A DNA stretch of 64,000 bases from Neptunomonas phycophila (lineage in GTDB: Bacteria; Pseudomonadota; Gammaproteobacteria; Pseudomonadales; Balneatricaceae): positions 272,001 through 336,000 of the forward strand of contig NZ_MRCI01000002.1 in assembly GCF_001922575.1 (NCBI RefSeq), written 5' to 3'. The notes beneath the pieces are model-generated. The model searched no databases. It saw only the letters and a program-made list of their open reading frames with translations, and had not been told where the DNA came from. This document shows positions 1 to 10,352 of this stretch, piece by piece; position 1 is the stretch's first letter; every line of letters begins with the position of its first letter. The translations under genes were made by a program, and so were the position numbers.

Positions 1-1
1 G

Positions 2-1117
2 AGCCCACGTGTTTCCGATACTTTCTTAATTATGTGTATGGGCCTAAGTATTTACTTCCCTTGCATGTTTGCATTTGAAGTACTGGCTGTTAAAACCTCA
101 AGACCAACCTTAGGCTTTACGATGAGGTGTTTTGGCTTTGCGGGTTTATTCATAGCTTGTATCGCGTCTTTTCTGCCTTACGTGTTTGCTTTAAAACTGT
201 TGCTAGCGGCTGTTCTTTGCTCAATCGTCATTAATTTTATGGTGTATATCGTTCGTTTTCTTGATGGTTATCCTCCCGCTAAATACATGCTGATGTCAGT
301 TTTTTTTGCGTCCATTGGTTTAGGGGTGACTGTTTTTGTAAAAGTGGGCGCGCTGCCTAGCAATTTTTTTACTGAAAATGCCTTGTCTATTGGTGTTAGT
401 TTTATGGCCATGTTGCACGCCTTTGCTCTGTCTCAACGTATTAATATGAATAGAGCCGAGCTTGCGTTGGTTCATAAAGCGTTATTAGATGCTAAGCAAA
501 AAGCGAATGAGGATTTAGATCATTTAGTACAAGCTCGAACTTATGAGCTGGAGCAGGTGAATGAAAAACTTAAGTTACTCAGCACCACAGATCCATTAAC
601 TAAACTGGGAAATAGACGTTATTTTGATGAGTTATATAGGCTTGCTTTTAGGCAATGCCATCGAGAAAAAGAACCCATCTCGTTACTCTTATTAGATATA
701 GATCATTTTAAACATATCAACGATACCTATGGTCATCAGTTTGGAGATGCCTGTTTGATCGAGGCCGCTAAACATATTTTAAGTTGTGTCCGGCGACCAC
801 AAGATACAGTTGCACGATATGGCGGAGAGGAGTTTGTGGTTTTGTTACCTAATACGGCATTGGATGGAGCCGTATGTATCGCTGAGCTGATTGTAGGACG
901 TTTTCGCGAAGCTAAGATTTTTTATGCGGGCGCCGAAATCATGATGACAGTAAGTATTGGGGTTGTAAGTGTAATCCCCTGTGCAGATTTGAATGAGGAT
1001 CACTTGCTTAGCAAGGCGGATAAGTTGCTGTACCGCGCTAAGAAAAATGGCCGAAACCGGGTTGAGTGGGAACCACCCAGCCAACCCGAAGAGAGCTTTA
1101 CACTTGATTTGAATTAG
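2..1117 (+). CDS. Membrane diguanylate cyclase (GGDEF), 5' end outside window
   Basis: This gene makes the second messenger cyclic di-GMP from two GTP. The reading frame is open to the left edge with no stop, so the true start lies upstream; the first in-frame Met is at 32. The visible N-terminal part has several hydrophobic segments resembling the membrane half of a 7TMR-DISM sensor. A short coiled-coil-like stretch follows, then a GGDEF domain. The active-site loop is GGEEF (bases 821-835). An RxxD motif five residues before it matches the inhibitory I-site, so product feedback is expected. The sensed signal cannot be told because the extracellular part is missing. The stop overlaps the stop of the convergent SDR gene. 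Confidence 0.9.
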   Translation, partial: SPRVSDTFLIMCMGLSIYFPCMFAFEVLAVKTSRPTLGFTMRCFGFAGLFIACIASFLPYVFALKLLLAAVLCSIVINFMVYIVRFLDGYPPAKYMLMSVFFASIGLGVTVFVKVGALPSNFFTENALSIGVSFMAMLHAFALSQRINMNRAELALVHKALLDAKQKANEDLDHLVQARTYELEQVNEKLKLLSTTDPLTKLGNRRYFDELYRLAFRQCHREKEPISLLLLDIDHFKHINDTYGHQFGDACLIEAAKHILSCVRRPQDTVARYGGEEFVVLLPNTALDGAVCIAELIVGRFREAKIFYAGAEIMMTVSIGVVSVIPCADLNEDHLLSKADKLLYRAKKNGRNRVEWEPPSQPEESFTLDLN

Positions 1118-1899
1118 ACGCTCTTAATTAAGCCGCCATCTACACGCATCATGCTGCCCGTAATATAGCCGGCGCGGTCACTGGCAAGGAATACGGCGGC
1201 GGCAGCAAATTCATCAGGCTTGCCGTAGCGGCCTGCAGGAATGGTTTTAAGTGATGCCTGCGTTACTGACTCCACAGAGGCTCCTGTGCGGGCCGCTTTG
1301 TTAGCGTCTAATACTTTGAGCCGGTCAGTATCAATACGCCCAGGCAGAATAGAATTGACGGTTATACCGTTGGCTGCTTCTTCATTGGATAGTGTTTTGG
1401 CCCAACCAATTACGCTTGCGCGTAATGTATTAGAAATACTTAAGTTGGGTATAGGTTGGATAACACCGTTCGACACCACGTTGATAACACGACCCCACTG
1501 ATTTTTGCGCATATGAGGTAATACCGCCTGGGTAATTTCAAAGGTCGACAACAGCATGGTATTAAAAGATGAGAGCCATTGCTCAGTGGTTGTTTCGCTG
1601 GTGGTTGAAGGCGGAGGCCCTCCACCGTTGTTGATGAGAATATCATACCCATCTTGAGCGCTTTTTAAGTTAGCTACTAGCTTTTCTCTAGCTTTTTTGG
1701 AGGATAAATCGACTACTAAATAGTTAGCACTACAACCTAATTCACTTAAGGATTCAGCTAATGACGCAAGTTTGTCTTCGCTGCGGCTGCATAGAGTAAC
1801 CTGTGCACCTTCCATCGCAAACTCAATGGCTATGGCGCGGCCTAAGCCAGTGCTGGCGCCAAAAATAAGTGCTTTTTTACCGGATAAACCTAAGTCCAT
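1114..1899 (-). CDS. Atypical SDR-family oxidoreductase (FabG-like)
   Basis: This is a short-chain dehydrogenase/reductase-fold protein of 261 residues. The Rossmann glycine motif GASTGLG is at residues 14-20 and an NNGGG replaces the usual NNAG near residue 90. The catalytic Ser is kept (S143), but the YxxxK pair aligns with S156 and R160, so ordinary SDR proton transfer is doubtful. A known FabG-like subgroup also lacks the perfect SDR tetrad, and this may belong to it. I chose the ATG at 1899 because an AGAGG precedes it by five bases; an upstream in-frame ATG at 1926 has no such site. The substrate is unknown. The gene stands alone and its stop overlaps that of the cyclase. Confidence 0.8.
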   Translation of the reverse strand: MDLGLSGKKALIFGASTGLGRAIAIEFAMEGAQVTLCSRSEDKLASLAESLSELGCSANYLVVDLSSKKAREKLVANLKSAQDGYDILINNGGGPPPSTTSETTTEQWLSSFNTMLLSTFEITQAVLPHMRKNQWGRVINVVSNGVIQPIPNLSISNTLRASVIGWAKTLSNEEAANGITVNSILPGRIDTDRLKVLDANKAARTGASVESVTQASLKTIPAGRYGKPDEFAAAAVFLASDRAGYITGSMMRVDGGLIKSV

Positions 1900-2105
1900 A
1901 AAAACCTCTGCTCTGTATTTATTCATGTATTCTGTTATACGAGTCAGTTTGATTCAATCATAAAGCTAATCGAATTTTTGCGTTGCGCACGCAATTTGTT
2001 AGCTTGGCTGGGTGACAAGGCATAATGTATTGCTACGGTTCATAGTGACTTCATTTAATAAGCTGTACTATGGCCCCTAACTCCCCATAACCAAAATAAG
2101 CCATC

Positions 2106-3080
2106 ATGGATGTCAACATGTTGATATGGAAATTACGTAATTATATTGCCGATAAATTAAATATTACGGCATTGGCGGGCCGCCATTCAGAACTGCAGTT
2201 CTCTGATGATAAGCTAGTTTTTTTACCTGGATGCACGCTGAAAGGTATCCCCCCTGAAAAACGTGAAAACCCTTCTATATTTCTTCATATTCCTAAAACA
2301 GCAGGCAGCACTGTCATCGCTATACTGGAAGCCGAGATGATAGAAGCAAAGTCGGCGTATTCGCGAGCGGTTATTCAAGGTTATCGCCCGCCAATTGCTA
2401 TTATTCCAGGTTGGCAAGGTGCGTGGAGTAATGTCCAAGATCGTCCTGATCGTTATTTTGTAGATGCCGACCTTATTAGTGGGCATTTTCCGTTTGGTGT
2501 GCACTCTATTTTGGGCGGCCAATATAATTATTTCACCGTTGTGCGTGAGCCCATTGCTAGAGAGTTATCCACATTTAATTACCTTTACCAAACCGGTGCT
2601 ATTGAGAAAGATGATGATTTTACCGAGTTTGCTTTACGTATGGTGGATAACCCTCAAGTAAGAATGATTGCTGGAGCCTCATCGATGTCGGGGCCATGTG
2701 ATGAAGCGATGTATCAGCAAGCAATCCAGAATTTAGAATCGCACTTCAATCTGTATGGGCCATCTGAAAAAACAGACGAAGTCCTCAATGTACTAGTAAG
2801 CCTTTATGGCTGGCCGCCCGTGGCATATACCAGCTTCAATATAACGAAGAAGAAAATTGTTGATGTGATAGATGATAAGTTACGTCAGCAGCTTGCTGAA
2901 AAGCATCATTTTGATACGCGTTTGCATCATTACGTTTCAGCGCATTGGGAGCAGTTTAAAGCTGAGCATGTTGAAGCAGAGCATAGCCTTAAAGCCGGTG
3001 ACACGGTTATGCTGCTTGATAAGGATTTTCAAAAGACCAAAGGCTATCAAATGGTCGATTATGGCAAAATCAAAGCTTAG
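2106..3080 (+). CDS. Sulfotransferase family protein (carbohydrate type)
   Basis: This is a predicted PAPS-dependent sulfotransferase of 324 residues, similar in layout to Sulfotransfer_2 family enzymes that sulfate polysaccharides. The 5'-phosphosulfate-binding loop HIPKTAGST is at residues 61-69, and a 3'-phosphate-binding segment beginning VREP is at 146-149. There is no signal peptide or clear membrane segment, so it probably acts in the cytoplasm. The acceptor is unknown and no glycosyltransferase or PAPS synthesis gene is adjacent. The ribosome-binding site before the ATG is weak. An isolated accessory gene is consistent with lateral gain, but I see no mobile-element remnant. Confidence 0.8.
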   Translation: MDVNMLIWKLRNYIADKLNITALAGRHSELQFSDDKLVFLPGCTLKGIPPEKRENPSIFLHIPKTAGSTVIAILEAEMIEAKSAYSRAVIQGYRPPIAIIPGWQGAWSNVQDRPDRYFVDADLISGHFPFGVHSILGGQYNYFTVVREPIARELSTFNYLYQTGAIEKDDDFTEFALRMVDNPQVRMIAGASSMSGPCDEAMYQQAIQNLESHFNLYGPSEKTDEVLNVLVSLYGWPPVAYTSFNITKKKIVDVIDDKLRQQLAEKHHFDTRLHHYVSAHWEQFKAEHVEAEHSLKAGDTVMLLDKDFQKTKGYQMVDYGKIKA

Positions 3081-3093
3081 TGCTTTGAGCCAT

Positions 3094-3125
3094 TATAGGT
3101 ATAAAAAAATATAGGTATAAAAAAA
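3094..3125 (+). repeat. Tandem 16-bp direct repeat
   Basis: Two perfect head-to-tail copies of a 16-bp unit (TATAGGTATAAAAAAA) occupy 3094-3109 and 3110-3125, just after the sulfotransferase stop. The second copy runs into the A-tract that forms the left side of the terminator hairpin. It is probably a small slippage or recombination duplication of terminator-flanking DNA. Confidence 0.85.
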
Positions 3126-3147
3126 CCGGCAGTTGCCGGTTTTTTTA
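3125..3147. terminator. Bidirectional intrinsic terminator
   Basis: A stem of ACCGGCA with TGCCGGT and almost no loop is flanked by an A-tract on the left and a T-tract on the right. It can therefore end both the sulfotransferase transcript and the valS transcript on the opposite strand. The same ACCGGC/GCCGGT stem is reused after purA. Confidence 0.85.
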
Positions 3148-3167
3148 GGGAGCGTTAACGGGTAGCT

Positions 3168-6023
3168 TTAGAGCGCTTCAATTTTGCTGTATTGCTCGGT
3201 TAATTTGTCGAGTGCTGATTTAGCATCCGCAATTTTCTCCTGCTCTTTCGCAACAACTGCTTCGGGCGCATTTGCCATAAATTTGGCATTGTTTAGCTTA
3301 CCTTCCACTCGGGCCACGTCTTTTCCGAGCTTTTCCATCTCTTTCTTAAGGCGGGCAAGTTCTGCGTCTTTGTCGATTAATCCGGCCATTGGGACTAGCA
3401 CTTCCATTTCGCCGACTAACTGAGTTGCTGACATAGGCGCTTCGTCACCGGCATTTAACCAAGTGATAGAGCTTAATTTCGCCAGTTTTGTTAAAAACGT
3501 ACGATTCTCTTCTAGGCGGCGTTGGTCTTCAGCGCTGCCATTACTGATGAGGATATCCAGGTCTTTAGCCGGTGAAATATTCATTTCGCCACGGATATTA
3601 CGGATACCCACGATGACGCCTTTTAACCAGTCAATATCAGACTCGGCTTGTTCATCCCGCTTGCTTAGGTCGGCTACTGGATAAGGCTGAAGCATAATGG
3701 TGTCGCCTTCCTTACCCGTTAGCCCCTTCACTTGCTGCCAAATCTCTTCGGTAATGTAAGGCATGATGGGGTGGGCCAAACGCAAAACGACTTCAAGAAC
3801 ACGTACCAAGGTACGACGTGTGCCTCGTTTTGCTTCAATGTTGGCGTTTTCATCCCATAAAACAGGCTTGGATAGCTCGAGGTACCAGTCGCAGTATTCG
3901 TTCCAAATAAAGTCATAAAGTGCGGATGATGCTAGATCAAAACGGTACTCATCAAAATAGCGAGTAACATCAGCTTCTAGCACTTGTAGACGGCTTGCAA
4001 TCCAGCGGTCAGCCAATGACAGCTCGACGGCCTCACCATTGACACCACAATCCTCACCTTGCGTGTTCATCAATACGTAACGGGCGGCATTCCAAATCTT
4101 ATTACAGAAGTTACGGTAGCCCTCTAAACGTTTCATATCCCAGTTGATATCACGCCCAGTGGTTGCCATCGCTGACAAGGTAAAGCGCAGTGCGTCTGTA
4201 CCATGCGCAGAGATACCTTCCGGGAATTCTTTTTCGGTACGCTTACCAATTTTCTCAGCCAATTGTGGCTGCATCATATTGCCCGTTCGTTTTTCTAATA
4301 ACGTAGGCAGGTCGATACCGTCGATCATGTCTAAAGGATCAAGAACGTTACCTTTAGACTTGGACATTTTATCGCCCTGATCATCACGGATAAGGCCGGT
4401 AACATAGACCGTCTTGAACGGCACTTGTGGTTTGCCATCTTCGTCTTTCATAAAGTGCATGGTCATCATGATCATGCGAGCAACCCAGAAGAAGATAATA
4501 TCGAAGCCAGTGACTAAGGTATCGGTTGGGTGGAATGTTTTTAAACGCTCGGTGTTTTCTGGCCAACCTAGCGTACCAAATGTCCACAACGCAGAGCTAA
4601 ACCAGGTATCTAGTACATCGTTGTCTTGGCTTAACTCGGTATCAGCAGGTAAGTTGTATTTTTCACGGGCCGCTTCGGCGCTGTTCGCAACGTATACATT
4701 ACCTTGGTTATCGTAAAAGGCAGGAATACGGTGCCCCCACCATAATTGACGAGAGATGCACCAATCTTGGATGTCGCGCATCCAAGCGAAATACATATTT
4801 TCGTACTGCTTAGGTACAAACTGAATATCACCATTCTCAACCGCTTCGACAGCTGGCTTGGCTAATGTTTTGGCATCGGCAAACCATTGATCGGTTAGCA
4901 TGGGTTCAATAACAACGCCACCACGGTCACCATAAGGTACAGTCATGTCATTTTCATCGATTTTGACTAACAAACCGGCTGCTTCAAAATCTGCAACAAT
5001 GGCTTTACGTGCTGCAAAGCGCTCCATGCCTCGGTATTTTTTGGGAATGGTGCCGTCAATGGCATCAGTTACTCGGCCATCAAAGCTAAAGGTTTGGCCT
5101 TCATCTCTTATATCAGCGCTAAGAGTCAGTACATTGATCATTGGAAGTTGGTTGCGTTTACCAACCTCGTAGTCATTAAAATCATGAGCCGGTGTGATTT
5201 TTACACAACCTGTGCCTTTTTCCATGTTTGCGTATTCGTCGGCAATAATTGGAATACGGCGCCCAACGAGTGGTAGTTCGACAAATTTGCCGACTAAGTT
5301 TGTGTAACGCTCGTCATTTGGGTTAACAGCAACGGCTGTATCACCCAACATTGTTTCTGGGCGGGTTGTACCAACCACAATGTAGTTGTCGCCAGCGGCT
5401 GTTGTTTCGCCATCCGCGAGAGGGTAGCGCAGATACCACATCTTACCTTTGACTTCTTTGTTCTCTACTTCGAGATCAGAAATAGCAGTGTGTAGCTTTG
5501 GATCCCAATTAACGAGGCGTTTGCCACGGTAAATTAACCCTTCATCGAACAGTTGAATGAAGACTTCTTGCACCGCATTGTAGAAGCCAGTGTCCATAGT
5601 GAAGCGTTCGTTGGCCCAGTCTACTGAGTTACCTAAGCGACGCATTTGGCTGGTAATTGTGCCACCCGATTCTTCTTTCCATTCCCAAATTTTTTCGATG
5701 AAGTTCTCACGGCCTAAATCGTGACGTGTTTCTCCAGTGGTGCCTGCTAGTTTTCGCTCTACCACCATTTGTGTGGCGATACCCGCGTGGTCTGTACCTA
5801 CTTGCCACAGTGTGTTCTTACCTTTCATACGCTGGTAGCGCACTAAAGAGTCCATAATGGTGTGCTGGAATGCATGACCCATATGAAGGCTGCCCGTAAC
5901 ATTAGGCGGCGGGATCATGACGCAGTAACTATCGCCTTTACCACTGGGTGTAAAGTAGTTGCTGTCTTCCCAGATTTTGTACCAGGATTTCTCGATCTCG
6001 TGCGGCTGGTAAGTCTTTTCCAT
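3168..6023 (-). CDS. valS: Valyl-tRNA synthetase
   Basis: This class I aminoacyl-tRNA synthetase charges tRNA-Val and edits misactivated Thr. The length of 951 residues equals that of E. coli ValS. The HIGH-type motif HMGH is at residues 47-50 and KMSKS lies near residue 552. The C-terminus has the Lys/Glu-rich coiled coil typical of the family. In many gammaproteobacteria the order is pepA-holC-valS on one strand; here valS keeps that strand, but two extra genes separate it from holC. About 215 bases upstream, after the terminator of the preceding gene, are available for its own promoter. Confidence 0.98.
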   Translation of the reverse strand: MEKTYQPHEIEKSWYKIWEDSNYFTPSGKGDSYCVMIPPPNVTGSLHMGHAFQHTIMDSLVRYQRMKGKNTLWQVGTDHAGIATQMVVERKLAGTTGETRHDLGRENFIEKIWEWKEESGGTITSQMRRLGNSVDWANERFTMDTGFYNAVQEVFIQLFDEGLIYRGKRLVNWDPKLHTAISDLEVENKEVKGKMWYLRYPLADGETTAAGDNYIVVGTTRPETMLGDTAVAVNPNDERYTNLVGKFVELPLVGRRIPIIADEYANMEKGTGCVKITPAHDFNDYEVGKRNQLPMINVLTLSADIRDEGQTFSFDGRVTDAIDGTIPKKYRGMERFAARKAIVADFEAAGLLVKIDENDMTVPYGDRGGVVIEPMLTDQWFADAKTLAKPAVEAVENGDIQFVPKQYENMYFAWMRDIQDWCISRQLWWGHRIPAFYDNQGNVYVANSAEAAREKYNLPADTELSQDNDVLDTWFSSALWTFGTLGWPENTERLKTFHPTDTLVTGFDIIFFWVARMIMMTMHFMKDEDGKPQVPFKTVYVTGLIRDDQGDKMSKSKGNVLDPLDMIDGIDLPTLLEKRTGNMMQPQLAEKIGKRTEKEFPEGISAHGTDALRFTLSAMATTGRDINWDMKRLEGYRNFCNKIWNAARYVLMNTQGEDCGVNGEAVELSLADRWIASRLQVLEADVTRYFDEYRFDLASSALYDFIWNEYCDWYLELSKPVLWDENANIEAKRGTRRTLVRVLEVVLRLAHPIMPYITEEIWQQVKGLTGKEGDTIMLQPYPVADLSKRDEQAESDIDWLKGVIVGIRNIRGEMNISPAKDLDILISNGSAEDQRRLEENRTFLTKLAKLSSITWLNAGDEAPMSATQLVGEMEVLVPMAGLIDKDAELARLKKEMEKLGKDVARVEGKLNNAKFMANAPEAVVAKEQEKIADAKSALDKLTEQYSKIEAL

Positions 6024-6240
6024 GGTGGCTGTAATCTCTTAGCGAGCGGGTCGCATCAATATCTATAAGCGCAGTTAAGCAGATGATAAAAACGTGCAAC
6101 AACGGTAAATAAAGCCCGTTAGTCTGTCTGCTTGTGCATGTTTGTTAAATTAGACCGCAGATTATACCTGCACAGGCCTGTTCACAGAAGGGATGGCGCC
6201 AGATTGGTGAGGATAAAGTTGGGAAACTCAGGGGATAACA

Positions 6241-6267
6241 AAAGAGGGAGCGGTTTAGCTCCCTCTG
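6241..6267 (-). terminator. Intrinsic terminator after the YebC/YeeN-like gene
   Basis: Reading the minus strand, a 9-bp stem AGAGGGAGC pairs with GCTCCCTCT around a six-base loop and is followed by TTT. It begins about 17 bases past the stop of the minus-strand gene at 6284. Confidence 0.8.
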
Positions 6268-6283
6268 AGGTGAGGGAATCGGC

Positions 6284-7006
6284 TTATTGGCCTTCTACGT
6301 TGTGGTAAACGTTCTGAACATCATCCAGCTCGTTTAACATGCCCATAAACTTTTCGAACATTGCGATATCGTCTTCGTTATCCAAGGTGGTGGACACTTT
6401 GGGAATGAATTGAATTTCGGCTACATCGAAATCAATATCGGGGAAGGCTTCTTCTAACGCTGTTTTTGTAGCGAAAAACTCTGTGTTAGGAGTGAAAACG
6501 CTTACTTTGCCGTCTTCAACTTCAACATCAGTAACATCGACATCCGCTTCCATCAGGGCTTCTAGCACGACTTCGTCGTCGTCACCATTGAACACGAAAA
6601 TAGCGTCGTGGTCGAACATGTGTGCGACTGACCCTTGGGTACCAATTTTGGCTTTGCTTTTCGTAAAGCAGTTACGAACGTCTCCAAAGGTGCGGTTTGG
6701 GTTATCGGTTAAGCAATCGATAATCACCATGCAGTTACCGGGGCCATAACCCTCGTAGCGCGCTGGAGAGAAATCTTCTCCTGCACCGCCTTGGGCTTTA
6801 GCGAGCGCCTTGTCGATAACGTGGCTTGGCACTTGGTCTTTTTTAGCACGTTCAATGAGTGATCGAAGCGATAAGTTTCCGGTAGGGTCTGAACCGCCAG
6901 TTTTGGCCGACATATAGATCTCACGACCGTAACGGCTATAAATCTTAGCTTTCATGTCTGATGTTTTTGCCATCGACTCTTTGCGGTTCTGATAGGCCCT
7001 GCCCAT
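6284..7006 (-). CDS. YebC/PmpR family protein, YeeN type
   Basis: This 240-residue protein belongs to the YebC/PmpR family. Family members have been described as transcription regulators and, more recently, as translation factors that relieve ribosome stalling. Its N-terminus ([11 protein letters not shown], then [11 protein letters not shown]) and the ending NVYHNV resemble E. coli YeeN more than YebC, which lies next to ruvC. The start at 7006 follows GGAG with seven bases spacing; a longer in-frame start at 7051 has no such support and would exceed family length. It lies between valS and holC, where pseudomonads and enterics have no gene. Its target is unknown. Confidence 0.88.
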   Translation of the reverse strand: MGRAYQNRKESMAKTSDMKAKIYSRYGREIYMSAKTGGSDPTGNLSLRSLIERAKKDQVPSHVIDKALAKAQGGAGEDFSPARYEGYGPGNCMVIIDCLTDNPNRTFGDVRNCFTKSKAKIGTQGSVAHMFDHDAIFVFNGDDDEVVLEALMEADVDVTDVEVEDGKVSVFTPNTEFFATKTALEEAFPDIDFDVAEIQFIPKVSTTLDNEDDIAMFEKFMGMLNELDDVQNVYHNVEGQ

Positions 7007-7169
7007 AGGTGTGCTCCGATAAATAGTGTGTAAACTCTTATAAACTGACAATCTTATAAGACAGTAGGGGCGAAATTTTACCCATGCAAGTTAGAGCTGG
7101 GAAGTTATAAACATGTAAAATTGATGAGTTATGATCGTTTTTCTTAATTTTTTTAAGGTTTCGCGCTAA

Positions 7170-8129
7170 ATGGATACACAGGTGGAGCAAAAACAGGCCA
7201 TCGAAGCCGCTATTCAACGAGGTGTTGATAGCTATTTTGCACAATGCCATGCTCGGATTCCGTCTTTTATTCGTCAGCATTTTGGGTGGCCGGGTGCGAT
7301 TGCAACGAATAAGGTGGCGTGGGGTTGGGATTTGTTGCGGGCTCCACTTAATTTATTTTGGGCACCTATCTATGCTTTAGTGTGCTTAATTCGTTTTTTA
7401 CTGAAGAGGGCGTTTCCTAACCAGCGTGTTGCCGTTTGGTGTGTTAAACAGTTGGCTCGCACGCCTAGCGGGTTGACGACTCAGGTGCAGATCCATATAG
7501 CGAACTTGATTAAGCAGGACTTGTTAGGCGGTGATGGGCAATCACGCCAACTAGACGACTATATATTGGAAGAGTTACGCGCCCTATATAATGCCCAGTC
7601 GCCTAACGGGCTGACTGATCAGCAATTAAATCGGACACTTGAGCCGCTCATTAGTGAGGCGTTGGATCAATATCAAGTAACACGAACCGCCTCCGCCGAT
7701 ATTACCAATAGTTTGTCTTGTACTTTGTTGGGTGCGTTTACATTTCAGAAATTTACGCCTGGAGGAATGGGGATTGCCTTTATCGTGGCTTCATTAGTCA
7801 GTAAAGCCGTTGCTGCTCGTGATTTCATTTTTGGCGAGACACTGGGCACTGTCTATTTTTCAATTTTTCCACCAGAACCTTCACTGGCACTCACAGCCGC
7901 AGTGATGGCCATAGTGATGGCAATTTTAGCGGCGTTTGCTGCGCTATCGGGTGTGATTATTGATCCGGTACAGGCCGTTACCGGTTTGCACCAACGCCGT
8001 TTGGTAAAGATGCTGGATGATTTGAAACACGATTTGCTGAACGAGACTCAGGGGAGCTTTAGACCTAAAGATCAGTTTGTTGCTCGCTTAATGGACAGCT
8101 TTGACATGATTAAGTCGAGCCTGCTGTAG
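7170..8129 (+). CDS. DUF6635-like membrane protein
   Basis: This 319-residue protein has unknown function. A soluble N-terminal part contains GWDLLRAPLN near residues 51-60, followed by a hydrophobic segment. After a charged middle region there are two to three further hydrophobic segments (about residues 185-275), and the ending IIDPVQAVTGLHQRRL is typical of what I recall as DUF6635. It is the only plus-strand gene between valS and pepA, so it has its own promoter and interrupts the usual holC-valS adjacency. No catalytic motif is visible. Family assignment is from memory. Confidence 0.7.
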   Translation: MDTQVEQKQAIEAAIQRGVDSYFAQCHARIPSFIRQHFGWPGAIATNKVAWGWDLLRAPLNLFWAPIYALVCLIRFLLKRAFPNQRVAVWCVKQLARTPSGLTTQVQIHIANLIKQDLLGGDGQSRQLDDYILEELRALYNAQSPNGLTDQQLNRTLEPLISEALDQYQVTRTASADITNSLSCTLLGAFTFQKFTPGGMGIAFIVASLVSKAVAARDFIFGETLGTVYFSIFPPEPSLALTAAVMAIVMAILAAFAALSGVIIDPVQAVTGLHQRRLVKMLDDLKHDLLNETQGSFRPKDQFVARLMDSFDMIKSSLL

Positions 8130-8156
8130 GCGTGTAAACACGGCGGCGATGTCTGG

Positions 8157-8597
8157 TTAAGATCGGTTTCTCATGTCATGCATATTGGGTTTGATACCAT
8201 CTTGTTGGTAACTTTTATAGCGCTGGCGAGTTTGTTCTAAAATATTGTCTTGTTGAATAACTATTTCTGTGACGCGCTTAAATTGTTTGGTTTGCGAGGG
8301 GTAGTGGGAAGATAGGTTTACCAACAGGTCTGGCTTTTGTGGGAAATGAGCGGTATCCCAGCCTAAGCAAATGGGTGCTTGGCTTGCTGTTGGGGTGTTG
8401 GCTAAATGGCTAGGTAAAAATGTCTCTGGCCCTGCATGCCATAAGCGTTCGCTAATGATCTCGGCTTGCTGTCGGGAGTCCGTTAAAACATACAGTTGGT
8501 GCCCTGCGCCAATAGCGCGAGTCGCGAGTTTACCTAAAAAACGATAGCGGCTCTCTTCATCAGCAGCTGGTAAAATATAAAAGTCAGCTTGCGCCAT
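8157..8597 (-). CDS. holC: DNA polymerase III chi subunit
   Basis: HolC is part of the clamp-loader complex and links it to single-strand-binding protein. The 146-residue protein starts ADFYILP, and its middle contains CLGWDTAHFP followed by DLLVNLS, as in other chi subunits. It sits downstream of pepA on the same strand, which is the normal neighbourhood. Its stop faces the stop of the DUF6635-like gene, with 27 bases between them. Confidence 0.9.
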   Translation of the reverse strand: MAQADFYILPAADEESRYRFLGKLATRAIGAGHQLYVLTDSRQQAEIISERLWHAGPETFLPSHLANTPTASQAPICLGWDTAHFPQKPDLLVNLSSHYPSQTKQFKRVTEIVIQQDNILEQTRQRYKSYQQDGIKPNMHDMRNRS

Positions 8598-8638
8598 GGT
8601 TGTCTCTGTAAAATCGGTTTTACTGGAAATAGGAATAG

Positions 8639-8677
8639 TAACGGTTCCTGACGCTTTAGACGCGGTAGGAACCGTTA
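8639..8677. other. Perfect 11-bp inverted repeat between pepA and holC
   Basis: TAACGGTTCCT (8639-8649) pairs perfectly with AGGAACCGTTA (8667-8677) across a 17-base loop. It fills most of the 93-base gap between pepA and holC. Neither strand has a proper T-tract after it, so it may be a transcript-processing or stability hairpin, or a weak terminator. Confidence 0.7.
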
Positions 8678-8690
8678 AAATTATTGATGA

Positions 8691-10217
8691 TTAGTGCGCG
8701 TGATCGTGCTCATCATCGTCGGCTACTTCTTCAGCCGCTTGGTTAAGCAGGTATTGGCTTAGCAAAGGAACGCAACGGCCGGTCGCGCCTTTTTCTTTGC
8801 CGCCACTGTTCCACGCGATACCGGCGATGTCTAAATGTGCCCAGCGATACGCTTTAGTGAAGCGAGATAAGAAACAGGCTGCCGTAATCGTACCTGCACC
8901 GCCAGTACCTATGTTGGCGATGTCTGCAAAATTGCTATCCAGTTGTTCTTGGTAGTCATCCCACAAAGGTAAGCGCCATGTACGATCATCCGCATAATCG
9001 CCCGCTAAGGTTAGCTCGGCAGCGAGTTCGTCATCATTGGTTAATAACCCTGAAGCAACATTACCTAAGGCCACGATGCAAGCGCCGGTGAGTGTAGCGA
9101 TATCAACCACTGTTTTAGGGTTGAAACGCTCGACATAGCTCAGTGCATCACACAATACTAAACGACCTTCGGCATCAGTATTGAGGATCTCAATAGTCTG
9201 GCCTGACATAGAGGTGACAATATCACCCGGCTTGGTTGCATTACTGCTTGGCATGTTTTCAGCCGATGCGATGACACCAATAATGTTGATTGGCAACTCC
9301 ATTTCAGCGACCGCATTCATGGTTCCCATGACGGATGCAGCACCACACATATCGAACTTCATTTCATCCATCTTGGCGCCAGGTTTGAGCGAAATACCGC
9401 CGGTATCGAAGGTAATGCCTTTACCCACCAAAACATGGGGTTGCATATCCGCGTCGCCACCGTTGTATTTCACAACAATTAAGCGTGAAGGTTCTACGCT
9501 GCCACGGCCTACCGATAGCAATGATCCCATGCCGAGCTGTTCCATCGCGTCTTCGTCTAGAATTTCGCAGGTGACAGAGTCGTATTGGTTAGCGAGCTCA
9601 ATGGCCTGTTGTGCTAAGTATGAAGGCGTACATACATTACCCGGTAAGTTGCCTAAGTCGCGGGCAACATTCATCCCGTTTGCAATAGCAGTGGCGTCAA
9701 CTAATGCACCTTCGCCTTCTTCAGTAACATCGTCTGCTAGGTGAATTTCAAAACGTGCAATGACATAAGGGTCGGCTTTTTTGCTTTTGGTTTGGTCGTA
9801 TTGGTATAGCTCAGCGGTAGCAACTTGAGCAATTTGGCGCACCTGGCGGTAGGTGTCATCTTGCTCTGAAATGAGCCCGTCTAGCGCTACTGTAATGCCT
9901 GTTAAGCTAAGGCTTTTCACCGTGGCTAAAATGGCTTTGATGATTTTCTTTTGGTTGCGGTCGTGACGCTCGTCCGCTTTACCTAAACCTACTAGTAAGA
10001 TGCGCTTAGCCGTTACACCATCAATTTTTTGCAGTAACAATGTTTCTGCTGTTTTTCCTTTAATGTCGCCTGCCGCTGTGAGTGCGCTAATAAAACCATG
10101 AGAGGCTTGATCGACTGCCGCTGCTGAAGGAGATAGCTGTGCATCCGCTTCGATACCAATAACTAAACATTCGGTTTCTAGTGAGACTACTGAACCGTTA
10201 ACAATTTCAAAATCCAT
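8691..10217 (-). CDS. pepA: Leucyl aminopeptidase (cytosol aminopeptidase A)
   Basis: PepA is a two-metal M17 aminopeptidase that trims N-terminal residues; in E. coli it is also a DNA-binding architectural protein in Xer recombination and carAB control. The signature NTDAEGRL and the metal/Lys segment VGKGITFDTGG are intact. The start at 10217 follows GGAG by five bases and gives 508 residues; a start 15 bases further upstream is less likely. The C-terminus carries an acidic, His-rich tail (DDDEHDHAH), which is an odd addition. It is transcribed divergently from lptF. Confidence 0.97.
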   Translation of the reverse strand: MDFEIVNGSVVSLETECLVIGIEADAQLSPSAAAVDQASHGFISALTAAGDIKGKTAETLLLQKIDGVTAKRILLVGLGKADERHDRNQKKIIKAILATVKSLSLTGITVALDGLISEQDDTYRQVRQIAQVATAELYQYDQTKSKKADPYVIARFEIHLADDVTEEGEGALVDATAIANGMNVARDLGNLPGNVCTPSYLAQQAIELANQYDSVTCEILDEDAMEQLGMGSLLSVGRGSVEPSRLIVVKYNGGDADMQPHVLVGKGITFDTGGISLKPGAKMDEMKFDMCGAASVMGTMNAVAEMELPINIIGVIASAENMPSSNATKPGDIVTSMSGQTIEILNTDAEGRLVLCDALSYVERFNPKTVVDIATLTGACIVALGNVASGLLTNDDELAAELTLAGDYADDRTWRLPLWDDYQEQLDSNFADIANIGTGGAGTITAACFLSRFTKAYRWAHLDIAGIAWNSGGKEKGATGRCVPLLSQYLLNQAAEEVADDDEHDHAH

Positions 10218-10352
10218 GATCGCTCCAAACAAGACTTTACACCGGCTTTGAGTGATAATGCCGTCCTAAGTTTCAGGCAAAATCGGTTGCTTGGCACTAT
10301 AAACTATTTCGCGTTTTGTTTCACAAACCCTTTACCTGACTGGCATTTTGTT

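Noticed and set aside
9181..9744. 187-codon open frame on the plus strand
   Set aside because: It lies wholly inside pepA on the other strand and has no recognisable protein features; it is a shadow frame.
10248..10352. N-terminal extension of LptF from TTG 10248
   Set aside because: It would occupy most of the divergent promoter region with pepA and adds 35 residues before the conserved family start.
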